Program-made: the position numbers and the translations under genes
Shown here: positions 31,445 to 41,183 of the stretch, in pieces
Numbering within the stretch: the first letter of the stretch is position 1
Layout of the letters: every line of letters starts with the position of its first letter
Assembly: GCA_003427395.1 (NCBI GenBank)
Contig: BFEA01000386.1
Coordinates: forward strand, 1,414,919 to 1,456,101
Direction of reading: 5' to 3'
Length of the DNA: 41,183 nucleotides
From: Chara braunii
Lineage: Eukaryota > Streptophyta > Charophyceae > Charales > Characeae
Notes under the pieces: generated by a model
Told to the model about the DNA's origin: nothing
Seen by the model: the letters and a program-made list of their open reading frames with translations, nothing else
The model's database searches: none

Positions 31445-32269
31445 AGCACGTAGTGGGCAGAGGTAGGACTAGGGTTTAACCGTTTAGTGTTTAAGAGGGC
31501 AAGATACAAAATAGAGTTCAGGGTTTCAGGATGAGTAGTTAGCTTCTTGTCTTTCTCTCTTTTTGGAAGTTTTTGCTGTTCGTAGTTTTGTTAGTCCAGT
31601 TTATATAGTTCGTTCTGGAATAGCATGTACAGTTTTTGAGGCATGGGACACTGGACACTGGACCCATTCTCCAGTATGAGACTGAGCTGGGTAATGGCCC
31701 CAGTACTACGGGTTGAGATGTGGACGGATTCCCGGCCTCCTTTTGCTCATATAATGAAATCATGCTAACACCCCTGTGAACCCCTTTAGCCCCTCAAAAA
31801 CCAATTTATACCCCCTTTCCTCCCCTTGACAGCCAACACTCGAAAAGAGAAAAAAGCCTAGATTTGAGCTCCTCTGGGCATGCGCAGAACACTCCCACTC
31901 AAAAAAAAAAAAAAGGGGGGGGGCCTGATTTTTGCCTGCACGGAGTGCCTGGTGCAGGTGACCCCTTGGCAACTTGCCCAGGATGCATGGTCAGGCAAGG
32001 AAGTAGCTTACCTAATAAAAGAACTGGGGAAAGGTTCGGCAAAATAGGGTTCGTGGTACTGGCGGTTTAAATGTTGTGCATAGAAGTCACACAAGGAAAG
32101 GAGAATATGGATGGACGGACATAACAACAAAAAGAGGAAGAAGAATGAAGAAGAAGAAGAAAATAAAGATCCTAACAGCAAATTGAGTTGCTCATTTGCT
32201 GCGCCATCACCACTGTGGCGGTGTTGATGGTGGATGTTTGATTGGCTATCATTTAGTATCAAACCTTGC
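31445..32269. other. LINE 3' end and unassigned intron DNA
   Basis: Up to about 31760 this is non-coding 3' sequence of the LINE above. The remainder contains a mixed A/G run (31899-31922), a GAAGAA-rich stretch (32128-32162) and no recognisable coding sequence. Confidence 0.4.
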
Positions 32270-32374
32270 CTTGGAAGCTTCCATGTGCTCCATTGAGTTT
32301 CTGAACTTCATGTCAAATGCATCGGACAGACGCTTCTCAAGCTCAAACTGCTTCCCGATTTGCCCGGCAAGTTT
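32270..32374 (-). CDS. Exon B of the putative coiled-coil host gene
   Basis: On the minus strand a strong acceptor with a T-rich tract (TTTTTTTTCTGCTTTCCAG) ends at 32375. The 35 codons begin KLAGQIGKQFELEKRLSDAF and end HMEASK. The frame then meets AAG/GCAAGG (32264-32269), which fits the GC-AG donor class, and stays in phase 0 as needed to join exon C. The alternative GT donor five bases on (CAAG/GTTTGA) would leave phase 2 and break exon C's frame. The peptide is a charged amphipathic helix. Identity is unknown. Confidence 0.5.
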
Positions 32375-32432
32375 CTGGAAAGCAGAAAAAAAATCAGAAC
32401 AAGCACAATCACAATGACAAAGAGGCCAAAGG

Positions 32433-32435
<3 letters not shown>

Positions 32436-32508
<73 letters not shown>

Positions 32509-32521
32509 CACACACACACAC
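32436..32521. repeat. (CT)n then (CA)n microsatellite
   Basis: CT dinucleotides run from 32436 to 32504 and are followed by a short ACACAC tract to about 32521. It lies in the intron just upstream of exon B on the sense (minus) strand. Confidence 0.97.
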
Positions 32522-32524
32522 AAA

Positions 32525-32791
32525 GAAATGACAATGCTGTTATATCTGTTTGTTTTTGGTAAACGAGTTTTTGGTTTTGTGGGCCGATGCGGAAGGCTCT
32601 CCAAGGTTTTTTTTTCGGACTTTTGAGGAGGTCGGGTCGGTGCCTTCTTGCTGGAGTAGTCTTCCGTCTTAGGTAAGTTGCCTTCTGCCCTCCATCCCCT
32701 TGTGGTTTGAAAACTTTGAAATATATATGTGATATGTATACATATTTCTACGTGCAATTGTGCCACTTTGGTGGCAGACGGATGTGTGGGT

Positions 32792-32792
<1 letters not shown>
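32525..32792. repeat. Dispersed repeat R, left part of a split copy
   Basis: This aligns with 36715-36948: both contain TTGTTTTTGGTAAACGAG, GGGCCGATGCGGAAGGCTC and GTCGGTGCCTTCTTG in the same order and end GTGTGTGGG. The copy is cut at 32792 by the poly(A) side of the LINE at 32793-36200 and resumes at 36201. Confidence 0.8.
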
Positions 32793-32824
<32 letters not shown>

Positions 32825-35800
32825 CCCCCTGCAGTGCTAGTGGCGCTGGTGAAAGCAGACACCACTAACACCCGGGGAGAGGCTCCATCTATTGGTGGGG
32901 AGCATCACCTGCTGGAAATCGGGTCCAGCGTCCCTTATACAAAGTGAATGCAGAATAGATCAAGAAGATATCAGGACAGTAGACTGAGGAAAACCTGCCA
33001 GCATTGATTACTCTATCCTCCAGAGGATTAACTGTGCAGGTTGTTGAGAGGAAAGGAGAATACCTCTTCGCCCTGCACCAGAGGCCAGATATCTACTTCT
33101 GGAAACTAGTACCTCCCTCCCCCCTTTTTGCCTGATCTGTTTTTTGAGGTTGTGACTGCAATGTATGAGAGGACTACTGCCTGCCAGCATTGATTGCCCT
33201 GGGTAACCAGGGGATTAACTGAGCAGGCGTTCTTGGGAGACTGCTCCACTATGCTGTTGCTGCCTAAGGGTACCTCTTCCACCCTGTAGGGGGCGCCTGA
33301 TCAGCCTGAATAATCTAGTGCCCTTTAGACCAGATACAATACAACTCTTTTCATACTCCTGCCCAAACTATTGCATATCAACAATTGTTGTGGCTGTCGG
33401 GGGGAACATATCTGGAAATTCTCCTGGACTCTTCATCGGAATGTCGAGATTGACTTGAAGCCATTTGTGGAAAACGAGTATGCTGTCCTTTGTGAATTCA
33501 AAGCCTCCCCCTTTGTTCCCTCCTTCCCCGGACAAGCAATGTGTGCCATCCTGCCTCCCCTTTCCCCTCCCAGCCAGTCTGAGCAGAAGTTTCTGATTTT
33601 TTTTGTAATGTCTGCTTTCTGTGTCAAATGCTTTATATTTTCCTGCACTTTTTTCCATTGCACTCTTAATTCTGTTTCTATGAATTGTCTGACAATTTCC
33701 GCCGCTTCCCCTTCCGCCAACCTGGCCCCTTCCTGGTCGAACACACATCTTTTTGTTCATAACATCCAAATCGTCGCCTTCCTAGCCGTGGTGAATAGGT
33801 TGTTGGTGTAGCCGGGGGCTAGTTGCTTTCCCCATTCTCCTAGTAAGATGGTTTCCCATTTCCATGGCCATTCCTCCGCAATGCCCAGTTGGGACCAAAT
33901 GCGATCCCACCAGCGCCACGTTAATACCGCCCCTGGGCACTTGAGGAAGATGTGTTCTATCGATTCACATACTTTGTGGCTCGGGAATCCTGCATAGCAT
34001 GATTTACACCATGAAAGAGTCTCCCCTTTTTGTTCCAGGTTGGTTCTGTCAATGATCCAGTTGTTGGTGGGGAGGCATCTATGAGTGATCTGCCACTGCA
34101 GGGCGGCGAATTTTGCTGGTCTCTCCTTTAACCCCTTTAAACCATTTTATTCCTTTTATTTGGTTGTCGCCCAAATTTAAGTGTCTCTTCCATCTCTCCC
34201 TTACCACTGTCTTCACATCTACCTTAGGTCTAATCATCCTGTAAGTGTTCTTTACCGTCAGGCTAGTGAGCTTTACTTTATGACCGGTTCGGCCTCTCTT
34301 TCATTGCTATTCAAACGGATCTAGGGCTAGAGTGGACAGGGGGACTTTCGGGCGATAAGCTTGCCATTCTGTTAGTACCCGGATTCGATATAGGTTGCCT
34401 TTCTCATGCCACAGAACTGCGCCCGGACGGTACCTCACCAAGGTGTCATCCCTTTCTCTTTCGAATAAATTCACCATAGCACCATCATTTCTCACCTCCA
34501 CGATGCACCCTATTTCAAAGGGAGAGTCTTCTGCCGTGGCAGCCACCTAGTCCTGTTCCTGGAAGCATTGTCCTCTTCTTAGGATCACCACCCATGCTAA
34601 GGGTATGAAGAATATCAGTTGTTCCAACCTATCTGTTAGATTACGAGCGTGTTGCAGACAGGGCTTTAGTTGTTGGGTAGTTTTCCAATCTTTGGATGTC
34701 TCGTCCCATATGTCCCTTATTCGGAGGATCCCATTTCTAACCCATGTAGCCCATTGGGGGTCCGAGCTGCCAGACACCCTGCCTTAACAATCTGTGATGG
34801 ATTTGTTCCCAAACAGGGGCTGGCGCATGACTTCTTCGAACCTTTCTGGGAAGGGCTTATCTGGGATCGGCAACCTTATCCAATTTTTGATTTGGTTGGC
34901 CCAAAATTTATCTTTTGCTAGGTCTTGCCTTGTTGCTCCTCTATCACCTTCCTCACGCGAGTGTGCATTGGCTCGAGGGATGGACCAATATCGGTCCTCA
35001 ATCCCGGTCAACGGGTCTACTCCCGGGGCTGTTCTTGGGGACAACCTACGGATCTGTTCCTTGGCCAGATTCCTCCATGGGGGGGTACTGGCCAAGACTA
35101 GTCTCTTAACCCATTGGATTGCTAGAGCTGTAGTTTTCAGCGAGGGATCCAGCAGTCTCATTCCTCCTTTTGTTTTAGGTTGGATCAACGTGTCCCATGC
35201 TACCCGGTTTATAACATGTTGCTGGTCCAAGTCCCCCCTCCAGAGGAAGGCCGCTAGTTGCTTCTTGAGGGCTTTGGTGCTACTCTTACCAAGGTGCCAG
35301 AGGGTTGACTTGTAGCAGATTGCTACGAACACCTCGTTATTAATAATCAGTGCCCTCCCAAAGATGAACGTGTTTTTGTTCTTCCATTTTCACATTTTTT
35401 CTAGTGTTGTTCTAGTGATCCATTCATCATTTTTTTTCAGTGGTCCCTGCGTTGAGAGAGTCACCCCTAGCACGCGAATCTGTTCCTCTAGGGGTCCCCA
35501 ATCCACCTTGGGCTGCTTCGGGGGACGAACCCCATGATAGTGGATCCACCAGCCCTGTGTCTTACTTCCCCAGTTGACGGTCATGTCTGGCACCCGGGTG
35601 AAGCATGTCATCAGGGCTCTGATTTCTACCATGTTGTTATGAGAAGCCTCTGTCACTATTGTCAAGTCATCGACAAACATCGAGTAGATCGGTAGTATGG
35701 CTGCCTCTGGGATGCCGGCCAATCGAAGTCTGGAGATTTTTTTGTTTGTTCTCAGATTGGCCCCCAAGGCCTCCATTACTATGATGAAGAGAAAGGGGGC

Positions 35801-36200
35801 TATGGGTTCCCCCTGGCGCACCGAGTGCTGCAGTCTTATTTCCGGTGCAAGTAGGTCATTCACTTGTACCCGTGTTGTTATGTTGTGGTGGAGAATTCTT
35901 ATCCAGTCCCGAAATTTTGGTCCAAAGTTCATTTTCTGTAGGCATTTGTCCAGGAGTCTCCAATCCATGTGGTCGTAGGCTTTTTCAAAATCTATAAACA
36001 TTATTGTTGCTTTTTGCTTCGATTGTCTTGCTAGTTTGATCAGTTCATTGACGAGAAGCACATTATCATGAATGCTCCTGTTGCGCATGAACCCCCTATG
36101 TGCGGGGTGGATTATCTCCTCCAGTACAGGTATCATCCTGTTGGTCAGTGCCTTGGCCACAAACTTGTATACCACTGTGAGGAGGGTGATAGGTCGGTAC
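32793..36200 (-). mobile_element. 5'-truncated LINE, best-preserved copy
   Basis: From a 28-base poly(A) (T-run 32793-32820) the minus-strand element extends 3.4 kb to the start of the RT fingers. ORF2 begins KYRPITLLTVVYKFVAKALT (36199 downwards), with FIDFEKAYDHMDW (motif A), RQGEPIAPFLF (motif B), FVDDLTIV (motif C; FVDD rather than FADD) and VLGVTL. It stays in one frame to 34307 with stops only at 35390-35392 (TGA), 34784-34786 (TAA) and 34547-34549 (TAG). After a frameshift near 34130 comes zf-RVT: FAALQWQITHRCLPTNNWII, CKSC, ESIEHIFLKCPGAV (about 34120-33920). The tail (33769-33368) has one more frameshift. The 3' UTR has two related blocks at 32993 and 33178 (CCAGCATTGATT...GGATTAACTG). 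Endonuclease and ORF1 are missing. Confidence 0.9.
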
Positions 36201-36345
36201 TTTGGCGTTGAGCCACACAAACGTGGCCAACCTTGCATTTTCTATTATATTGCTTATCTATACTTTTTCGTTATGGATGACTTGTAATGATTTGTGAAGG
36301 GAATGCGAGAGAGAATCTGGGGTCTCTTAAAACAACACACATTTC
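36201..36345. repeat. Dispersed repeat R, right part of the split copy
   Basis: This aligns with 36947-37089 (TTGGCGTTGAACCACACAAA... through ATCTGGGGTC). Together with 32525-32792 it completes one repeat unit, which proves where the LINE inserted. Confidence 0.8.
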
Positions 36346-36499
36346 GACCTTGCTAGCTCCGTGTCTTGGCAGTTTTGACCGGTTAGGATCGGGCTCGTAC
36401 TAGCGAGCTATTCTCTCTTTTGTGGTTGGATATGTCTCGTTGGTTTTGTTGATTATACATGGCCTAATTCTTTGCCCTGCTTTAGAGCATGGGGTATTC

Positions 36500-36690
36500 G
36501 GATGTTTACGGGTGGCCACAAGTTCTCTTTGGGGGGAATGTATGTTTTGTGGACTGGTGTGGAAGACTTTCCCTGTTTTCTTGGACCCTTAGCAGGCGGG
36601 GTCGGTGCGTTCTTGTTTGAGGAGTCTTTTGTCTTAGGTAAGTTGTCTCTTATCTTCTTCCTCCTCTTTGGCAGTGACGCAAGTGTGTAG
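36500..36690. repeat. Dispersed repeat R, diverged copy
   Basis: Scattered matches to the core (TTTGTGGACTGGTGTGGAAGAC, GGGGTCGGTGCGTTCTTG, GTCTTAGGTAAGTTG) show an older partial copy next to the intact one. Each core carries TTAGGTAAGTTG, a splice-donor-like motif. Confidence 0.5.
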
Positions 36691-36714
36691 TTTGAGATGA
36701 ATGTCGGGAATGCC

Positions 36715-37089
36715 AATGTTGTTATATTTGTTNGTTTTTGGTAAACGAGTTTTTGGTTTTGTGGGCCGATGCGGAAGGCTCTCCAAGTTTTTTCGGACCT
36801 TTGAGGGGTCGGGTCGGTGCCTTCTTGTTGGCGTAGTCGCCTTAGGTAAGTTGCCTTCTGACCTCCAACCCCTTATGGTTTGAACTATATATGTATACAT
36901 ATGTATATGTGCAAGTGCCTCTTTGATGGCAGACAGGTGTGTGGGCACTTGGCGTTGAACCACACAAACGTGGTCAACCTTGCATTTTTTATTATATTGC
37001 TTATCTATATTTTTTCATTATGGATGGCTTGTGATGATTGTGAAGGGAATGAGATAGATAATCTGGGGTCTTTTAAAACAACACACACA
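36715..37089. repeat. Dispersed repeat R, uninterrupted copy
   Basis: This copy joins the two halves split elsewhere by the LINE (…GTGTGTGGGCAC/TTGGCGTTGAACC… at 36938-36960). It ends in a (CAAA)n microsatellite. Antisense frames through R copies (for example PHRPTKPKTRLPK) recur only because the DNA recurs. Confidence 0.75.
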
Positions 37090-37124
37090 AACAAACAAAC
37101 AAACAAACAAACAAACAAACAAAC
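37089..37124. repeat. (CAAA)n microsatellite
   Basis: About nine CAAA units follow repeat R. Confidence 0.95.
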
Positions 37125-37480
37125 GAGATTTATTTTGGGGGCCACCAGTGCGATTGCTGAAAGATACGTCAAGCCCTTGATTCATATCAATGTGCCACTA
37201 CCTCAAGCCTGAAAAGTCCCCACAGGGACCACACTAAACATCATCATATAACTCATGCCTTTTCCGTACTGATTTGTTGCCTTCCGGGATGAAATGATTC
37301 TCTGTGGTGTCAGCTTGATAAGCTTCGTGAACAAGTCAAAAAGTTTTCCAATTGGTACAAGGATGAGCATGACAAGACAAAGAAGCATAAGTGGAATTGT
37401 GAAAGAAGTGGAGGCAAGTAGGACGTAGAAGCAAAGCGAATGAGGCGGAGAATGACAATTACGACAGGGTGTCGTAGGTA

Positions 37481-39470
37481 TAGGGAGGCTGTTAACGGAT
37501 AAGGTGGAGCTAACGGACATTGTCAAGTCAACTCCATTTTGTCCGGTAGCTTCACCTTCTTAGCCTTGTCTATTAACGGATAAGACACAGAAACGTTGTC
37601 AGAACCATTGGTTCTCGAATCGAGTCTCGGCCCTTAAGACATGGTATATGACAAGAATGTGCACAACAAAGGAATCAGGAAAGAGAGCAAGAAGAGAATG
37701 AAAGGACCAGACAAACGACAAAGATTGGTCCACCGGGACCAAAAATCCCAAGACGGGACTTAGGGCCACTAGGACCGAGGGCCCTAACACGGCGGTCGCA
37801 CGACACATGAGAAAATAACATGTGAATATGGGGTCATTAAAGTTTTCCAGGAAATTGGTAAAAGCGGAGGACCGCCAAAAAAAGAATAATACCCGGATGC
37901 TAGTACCATGGAGAAGGGTAGGGCTCGACAACACCAAGAAAATAATGCCTTGATATCACTATGGAAGGCGCCAGCATGCGGCCTAGGGAGCCACCCAATT
38001 ACGTCATGAGAAAAACCTAAGTGCAAGGGAACCTAGCAAGGAGGCCTCGAACCGATTAGTGGGCACCGGCTAGACAAGGGCCCAAGCACAAGGAATTTGA
38101 GGAGTGGTGGCCTTCGAATGCCAAAATGAAAGGGGCCTAGAAAATAAGAGAGAGTTTCGATTTTGAGGCTCTTAGGCCTTGAAATTGCGAAGGGACTCAA
38201 GAAGGATGCAATGGATCACAAGGGCGTTAGTTTTTTAAGTGTCGAGGTATGCTTAACCTGAAAAATAAGTTTCTAGTGTGATCCAGGATAAAACGGCTAC
38301 CAAACGTATGAAGAAAAAAGCTTAGGAAGAGAATGGAAGAAGTAGGGGAGTATAGGAGTGAAAAAGGGCCAAGCCGCCACATCATGGTCAATGCCCCTTC
38401 ACAAATGAAGCCTAGGGCCTTGAACAGACCTGCATCAAGACTAGATATAGACAAGCAACGAAATGCAATGCATGGGACACAATTGATGCATGAGATGTAG
38501 GAGACAAGCACTTAAACTGGCCGAGATGGTAAGCAGAGGCCGCCCTAGTGAGGCGACAAGGACCACGTGACTTAGTCAACGGGCCTACGCTGAGGGGCGA
38601 CCCCCTACCTCAATGACGTCGCTAGACTCTGCACTTAGTGAATGGATGTGTGGCCCAAGGAGGACGCTAGCCTACGCGTAAAGGAAGACGAACTTTCAAA
38701 GAACTCCTTCGAGTGCATGAGTATTGGAAGGAGCAATTGCCTGCAAACACAACAAGGTACCGAAGAACGGACGCTTGCGAAGGATCAGCAAGACTACCCA
38801 CCTAGCGCGAGGGTTGAGCTACATCCCCAATATCAAAGCTCTCTCGTCCGTGTGCCCACCCCCATCCATCTCAAAGCACTAGGTCGGGGTGACTCTGTGA
38901 CGAATGCTCCGCGCCCTGGGCCTGCGTGTAGGCGGAGCTGAGCCAACTGGGACCCGCTGAGGGGTCGACTCAGGTTCAAAAGTCTAACAGGGTGGGGCCC
39001 TACAACGTGTAGGAAGGTTGTAAACTGATAAGGTGGAGTTAAACAAGCAGTACACCCGGTCCTAGCGAACCACGTGTGGGCCTAGCGGCGCCACACTAAT
39101 GAGCCAAGCTTTGCTGTTTTGGCTGGTGCCGCCAGTCATTGTGGTCCGGTGGTGGAATTATCAGACAGGTAGATTTACCCTCTCCACTTATGGATAAATG
39201 ACCAAAGATAAGGTGAAGATAACTCCACCTTGTCTGCTAGGGAGGCTGTTAACGAACAAGGTGAGTTACCTTCTCTATCGACATACAAGGTGGAGAAGGA
39301 GGAAGATAGTGACAAGGTGTAGGGAGGTTGCTAACAGATAAGATGAAAATACTGGGCAAGGTGGATTTACCTTGCCCGTTAAGCGACAAGGCATAGATGG
39401 CATGTTGGGCGGGAGGGGGTAAGAGGACAAGGTGGAGAAGGTGGAAGTTAAACCACCACTACCTCCGAGC
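37481..39470. repeat. Region rich in inverted AAGGTGGAG motifs
   Basis: A 26-29-bp block close to TAGGGAGGCTGTTAAC followed by GATAAGGTGGAG occurs at 37481, 39010, 39239 and 39320. Further AAGGTGGA copies lie at about 39286, 39356 and 39427, and complements (CTCCACCTT or shorter) at 39223 and 37530-37555. Some pairs form stem-loops, e.g. GGGCAAGG/CCTTGCCC (39354-39361 with 39370-39377). Dense short motifs in both orientations at the two sides of about 1.4 kb of unique DNA (37.6-39.0 kb) resemble the subterminal repeats of CACTA or Mutator-type DNA transposons. No transposase or TIR was found. The interval 37125-37480 shows nothing else convincing. Confidence 0.5.
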
Positions 39471-40664
39471 CTGTTTTTGCCGACCCTGATTTTCACTACA
39501 CACCGAGTTTTGCCGAGCCTGGGGTCCGTTGTGTTTCTGTTCTGGTACTCTTCTGAAAAAGAAACAAAAAAAGCACGGCCAGACTTTCAAAAAACAACGT
39601 ACTCACAACCACAAAAAAAAAAAAAAGAGAAAAATTTTTAAAAAATGAACACCCCTCTGGACGTGATACAAGGTAGATATCTGCCCCAAAGTTGTTGTGC
39701 AGTATGCTCTCAGTGAGGGCTTCACGGCAGGGGTGTCAGCTCCACGAAAGAAGATAAGGAATAAAAAAAATTGAAACTGAACTTAGGGCGGAAAGCGGGC
39801 TCAGTACGTTATGCAAAGTTGTAGTGTGGGCATGCCCTCCTTCACGAAGTGTCAGCACCCCATGGACCGCGCCGTGCCTCCCTGGCAGGGCATGAAAACA
39901 AAAGAAAGGAAACAAAACAAAAACAGCAGCAACGACAACCTGAAACTGGACACAATCGTAGTTAGATACTTTCTCATGAGTATTGGTGTGAGCACAACTT
40001 CGTGCACGGCCTTCCTGGACTTGGGGTTTTGTTTTTCTTTTTGCTTTTCGAAGGGGCCCACAAGGCCCAACTGCCGAGCCTCTGCCAACCCCCGAAAAGT
40101 TCGGAAAAAGTTGGAAAACAGGCACTTTTCCCATTTTTCCCAACACTGGTGGAGGTAGTGGTGGCTTAACGGAAAAGATAGCAAATTGGGCGCTACAATG
40201 CTCCCTCTCAAGGGGAGTGTGGCTGGCTGTTAGATCACTGTGCTTGGAGTTACCTGCATTTGTTTTTCTAAGGGTTCCATGAAGCAAATACTCATACGGA
40301 CGTTGGACACCTTTACTAGTACAGTTGCCTTTTAGGTATTAAAAAAAAAAAAGACCTTTTAGGTCGCCTGTGACTTTGGGTGTGCATAGAGAACAAAGGT
40401 CTCCAGTGGCTTCCAACTACCCAGTCGACAGCCACGCTGAGCTTTTATGCAATTGTAGATTTCAAACTTTTCCGATGTTTGACTCAACTTGTGATTTCCT
40501 ACATCTATGATTCTACATACACCCAGTCGACAGGCATGCAGAAATCACTGATGTCAATAAAGCCTTACAAATTGTTACGCGATGATTTCTTCAGTACTCT
40601 AATGAATGGCGTAGCTGCACTGAAACTTCTCAAACAGTATTTCATGCTCAAAGGAAGCCAATAC
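39471..40664. other. No gene recognised (intronic)
   Basis: The long minus-strand frames here (up to 183 codons at 39736-40287) have low-complexity Lys/Ser/Val/Phe content and no domain. Short A-runs occur at 39611-39624 and 40340-40351. If the exon model is right this is intron between exons A and B. Confidence 0.35.
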
Positions 40665-40805
40665 CTTGTTAGCTTCCGGGACTCCTCGCATCAGCATGGA
40701 CATTTTGGTGGTGTAATCCTTCACTTGATTTCGTAGCATTGCGATGATCCCATCCTTCTCCTTCATCGACACCTCGTGCAACTTCACCATAGCCGCCTTC
40801 TCTTC
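40665..40805 (-). CDS. Exon A of the putative coiled-coil host gene
   Basis: On the minus strand an acceptor (TTGGCAAGCAG, ending 40806) opens 47 codons in phase 0. The peptide begins EEKAAMVKLHEVSMKEKDG, continues with IIAMLRNQVKDYTTKMSML and ends GVPEANK. The donor is AAG/GTATTG (40659-40664). Length is exactly 141 nt, so it joins exon B in frame. The sequence is strongly helical with a heptad-like hydrophobic spacing and no similarity to the transposon proteins around it. Intron A-B would be about 8.3 kb. Upstream exons are not visible in the remaining 378 bp. Confidence 0.55.
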
Positions 40806-40849
40806 CTGCTTGCCAAGGTCAAAATATGCAATCAATCAATTCTGAATTT

Positions 40850-40980
40850 CAGAAATGAAATAAAAAATCAAAATCAAATCGAGATCAAAGATCAAATCAA
40901 AAATCAAAATTAGATTTAAAAAAATAAAAAATCGAATCAAACATCAAATCGAAAATCAAAATCCAATCGAGGAACAAGTA
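40850..40980. repeat. AT-rich (ATCAAAATCAAATC)-type low-complexity tract
   Basis: Irregular repeats of AATCAAATC/AAAATCAAA fill this stretch, followed by unassigned sequence and a G-run at the window end (41170-41183). Confidence 0.85.
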
Positions 40981-41183
40981 AGCACAACTGTGATGAAGTT
41001 ATTTATCCTCGTTTTTGCCTTGTTATGAAGTTATTCATCCTGACATCTCTGTCAGTATTCTTTGTCATGGGCTCGGGTACAATGGGCCCAAGTTACCATC
41101 ATGGGCCCAAGTCCCTTCAGACCCGTTGTAAGGCCCTAGTCAATCTGGGTCTACTAGTTACTTGTCGCACGGGGGGAGGGGGG

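Noticed and set aside
37311-37420. Plus-strand peptide LDKLREQVKKFSNWYKDEHD after an AG acceptor-like site
   Set aside because: Looks exon-like, but it is on the opposite strand to the host exons and has no partner exon or clear donor; too weak to call.
39736-40287. 183-codon minus-strand frame
   Set aside because: Low-complexity content, no domain, two other frames open over the same interval.
1-41183. tRNA and rRNA genes
   Set aside because: I looked for cloverleaf signatures (GGTTCGAATCC-like T arms) and rRNA core motifs and recognised none.

Overview
The window looks like non-coding, transposon-rich nuclear DNA of a large streptophyte genome. I see no bacterial operons and no intact gene. 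The charophyte alga Chara is my best guess, from the style of its Ty3/gypsy and LINE proteins and the multi-kilobase introns; this is recollection and was not checked by search. The sequence is a scaffold with visible assembly scars: a 38-bp Nextera junction adapter at 441-478, two identical 95-bp overlaps left unmerged around single Ns (7773 and 13978), a 93-N gap inside a GA microsatellite, and scattered Ns at 7.8-12.6 kb.

Left block, 1-14,821: two near-identical LTR-like repeats of about 845 bp (once artefacts and one nested insertion are subtracted) flank about 12.4 kb with no recognisable gag or pol. This is a LARD-like (large, apparently non-coding) element or a very decayed retrotransposon. 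Its interior holds one decayed ORF of unknown family, short tandem repeats, and two clusters of small hairpins whose stems change in a compensating way while the loops stay constant (2.58-2.71 kb and 9.42-10.58 kb). The hairpin clusters are the most unusual signal in the window.

Middle block, 14.8-27.3 kb: a GA microsatellite; a minus-strand Ty3/gypsy 5' end (LTR 17866-18540, initiator-Met primer binding site, gag remnant) abutting the C-terminal integrase region of a plus-strand Ty3/gypsy element; two head-to-tail LINE ORF2 fragments; a broken reverse transcriptase of probable Penelope-like type (23.3-25.5 kb); and a LINE 3' end.

Right block, 27.5-41.2 kb: three short minus-strand coding segments (40665-40805, 32270-32374, 27578-27777) are all phase-compatible, have plausible splice sites and encode charged, probably coiled-coil protein. 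I read them as exons of one host gene with introns of about 8.3 and 4.5 kb. The introns are filled with LINEs, two copies of a TA-flanked MITE, dispersed repeat R (whose intact copy reveals the insertion site of the best-preserved LINE) and a region rich in inverted AAGGTGGAG motifs. I recognised no tRNA, rRNA or CRISPR.
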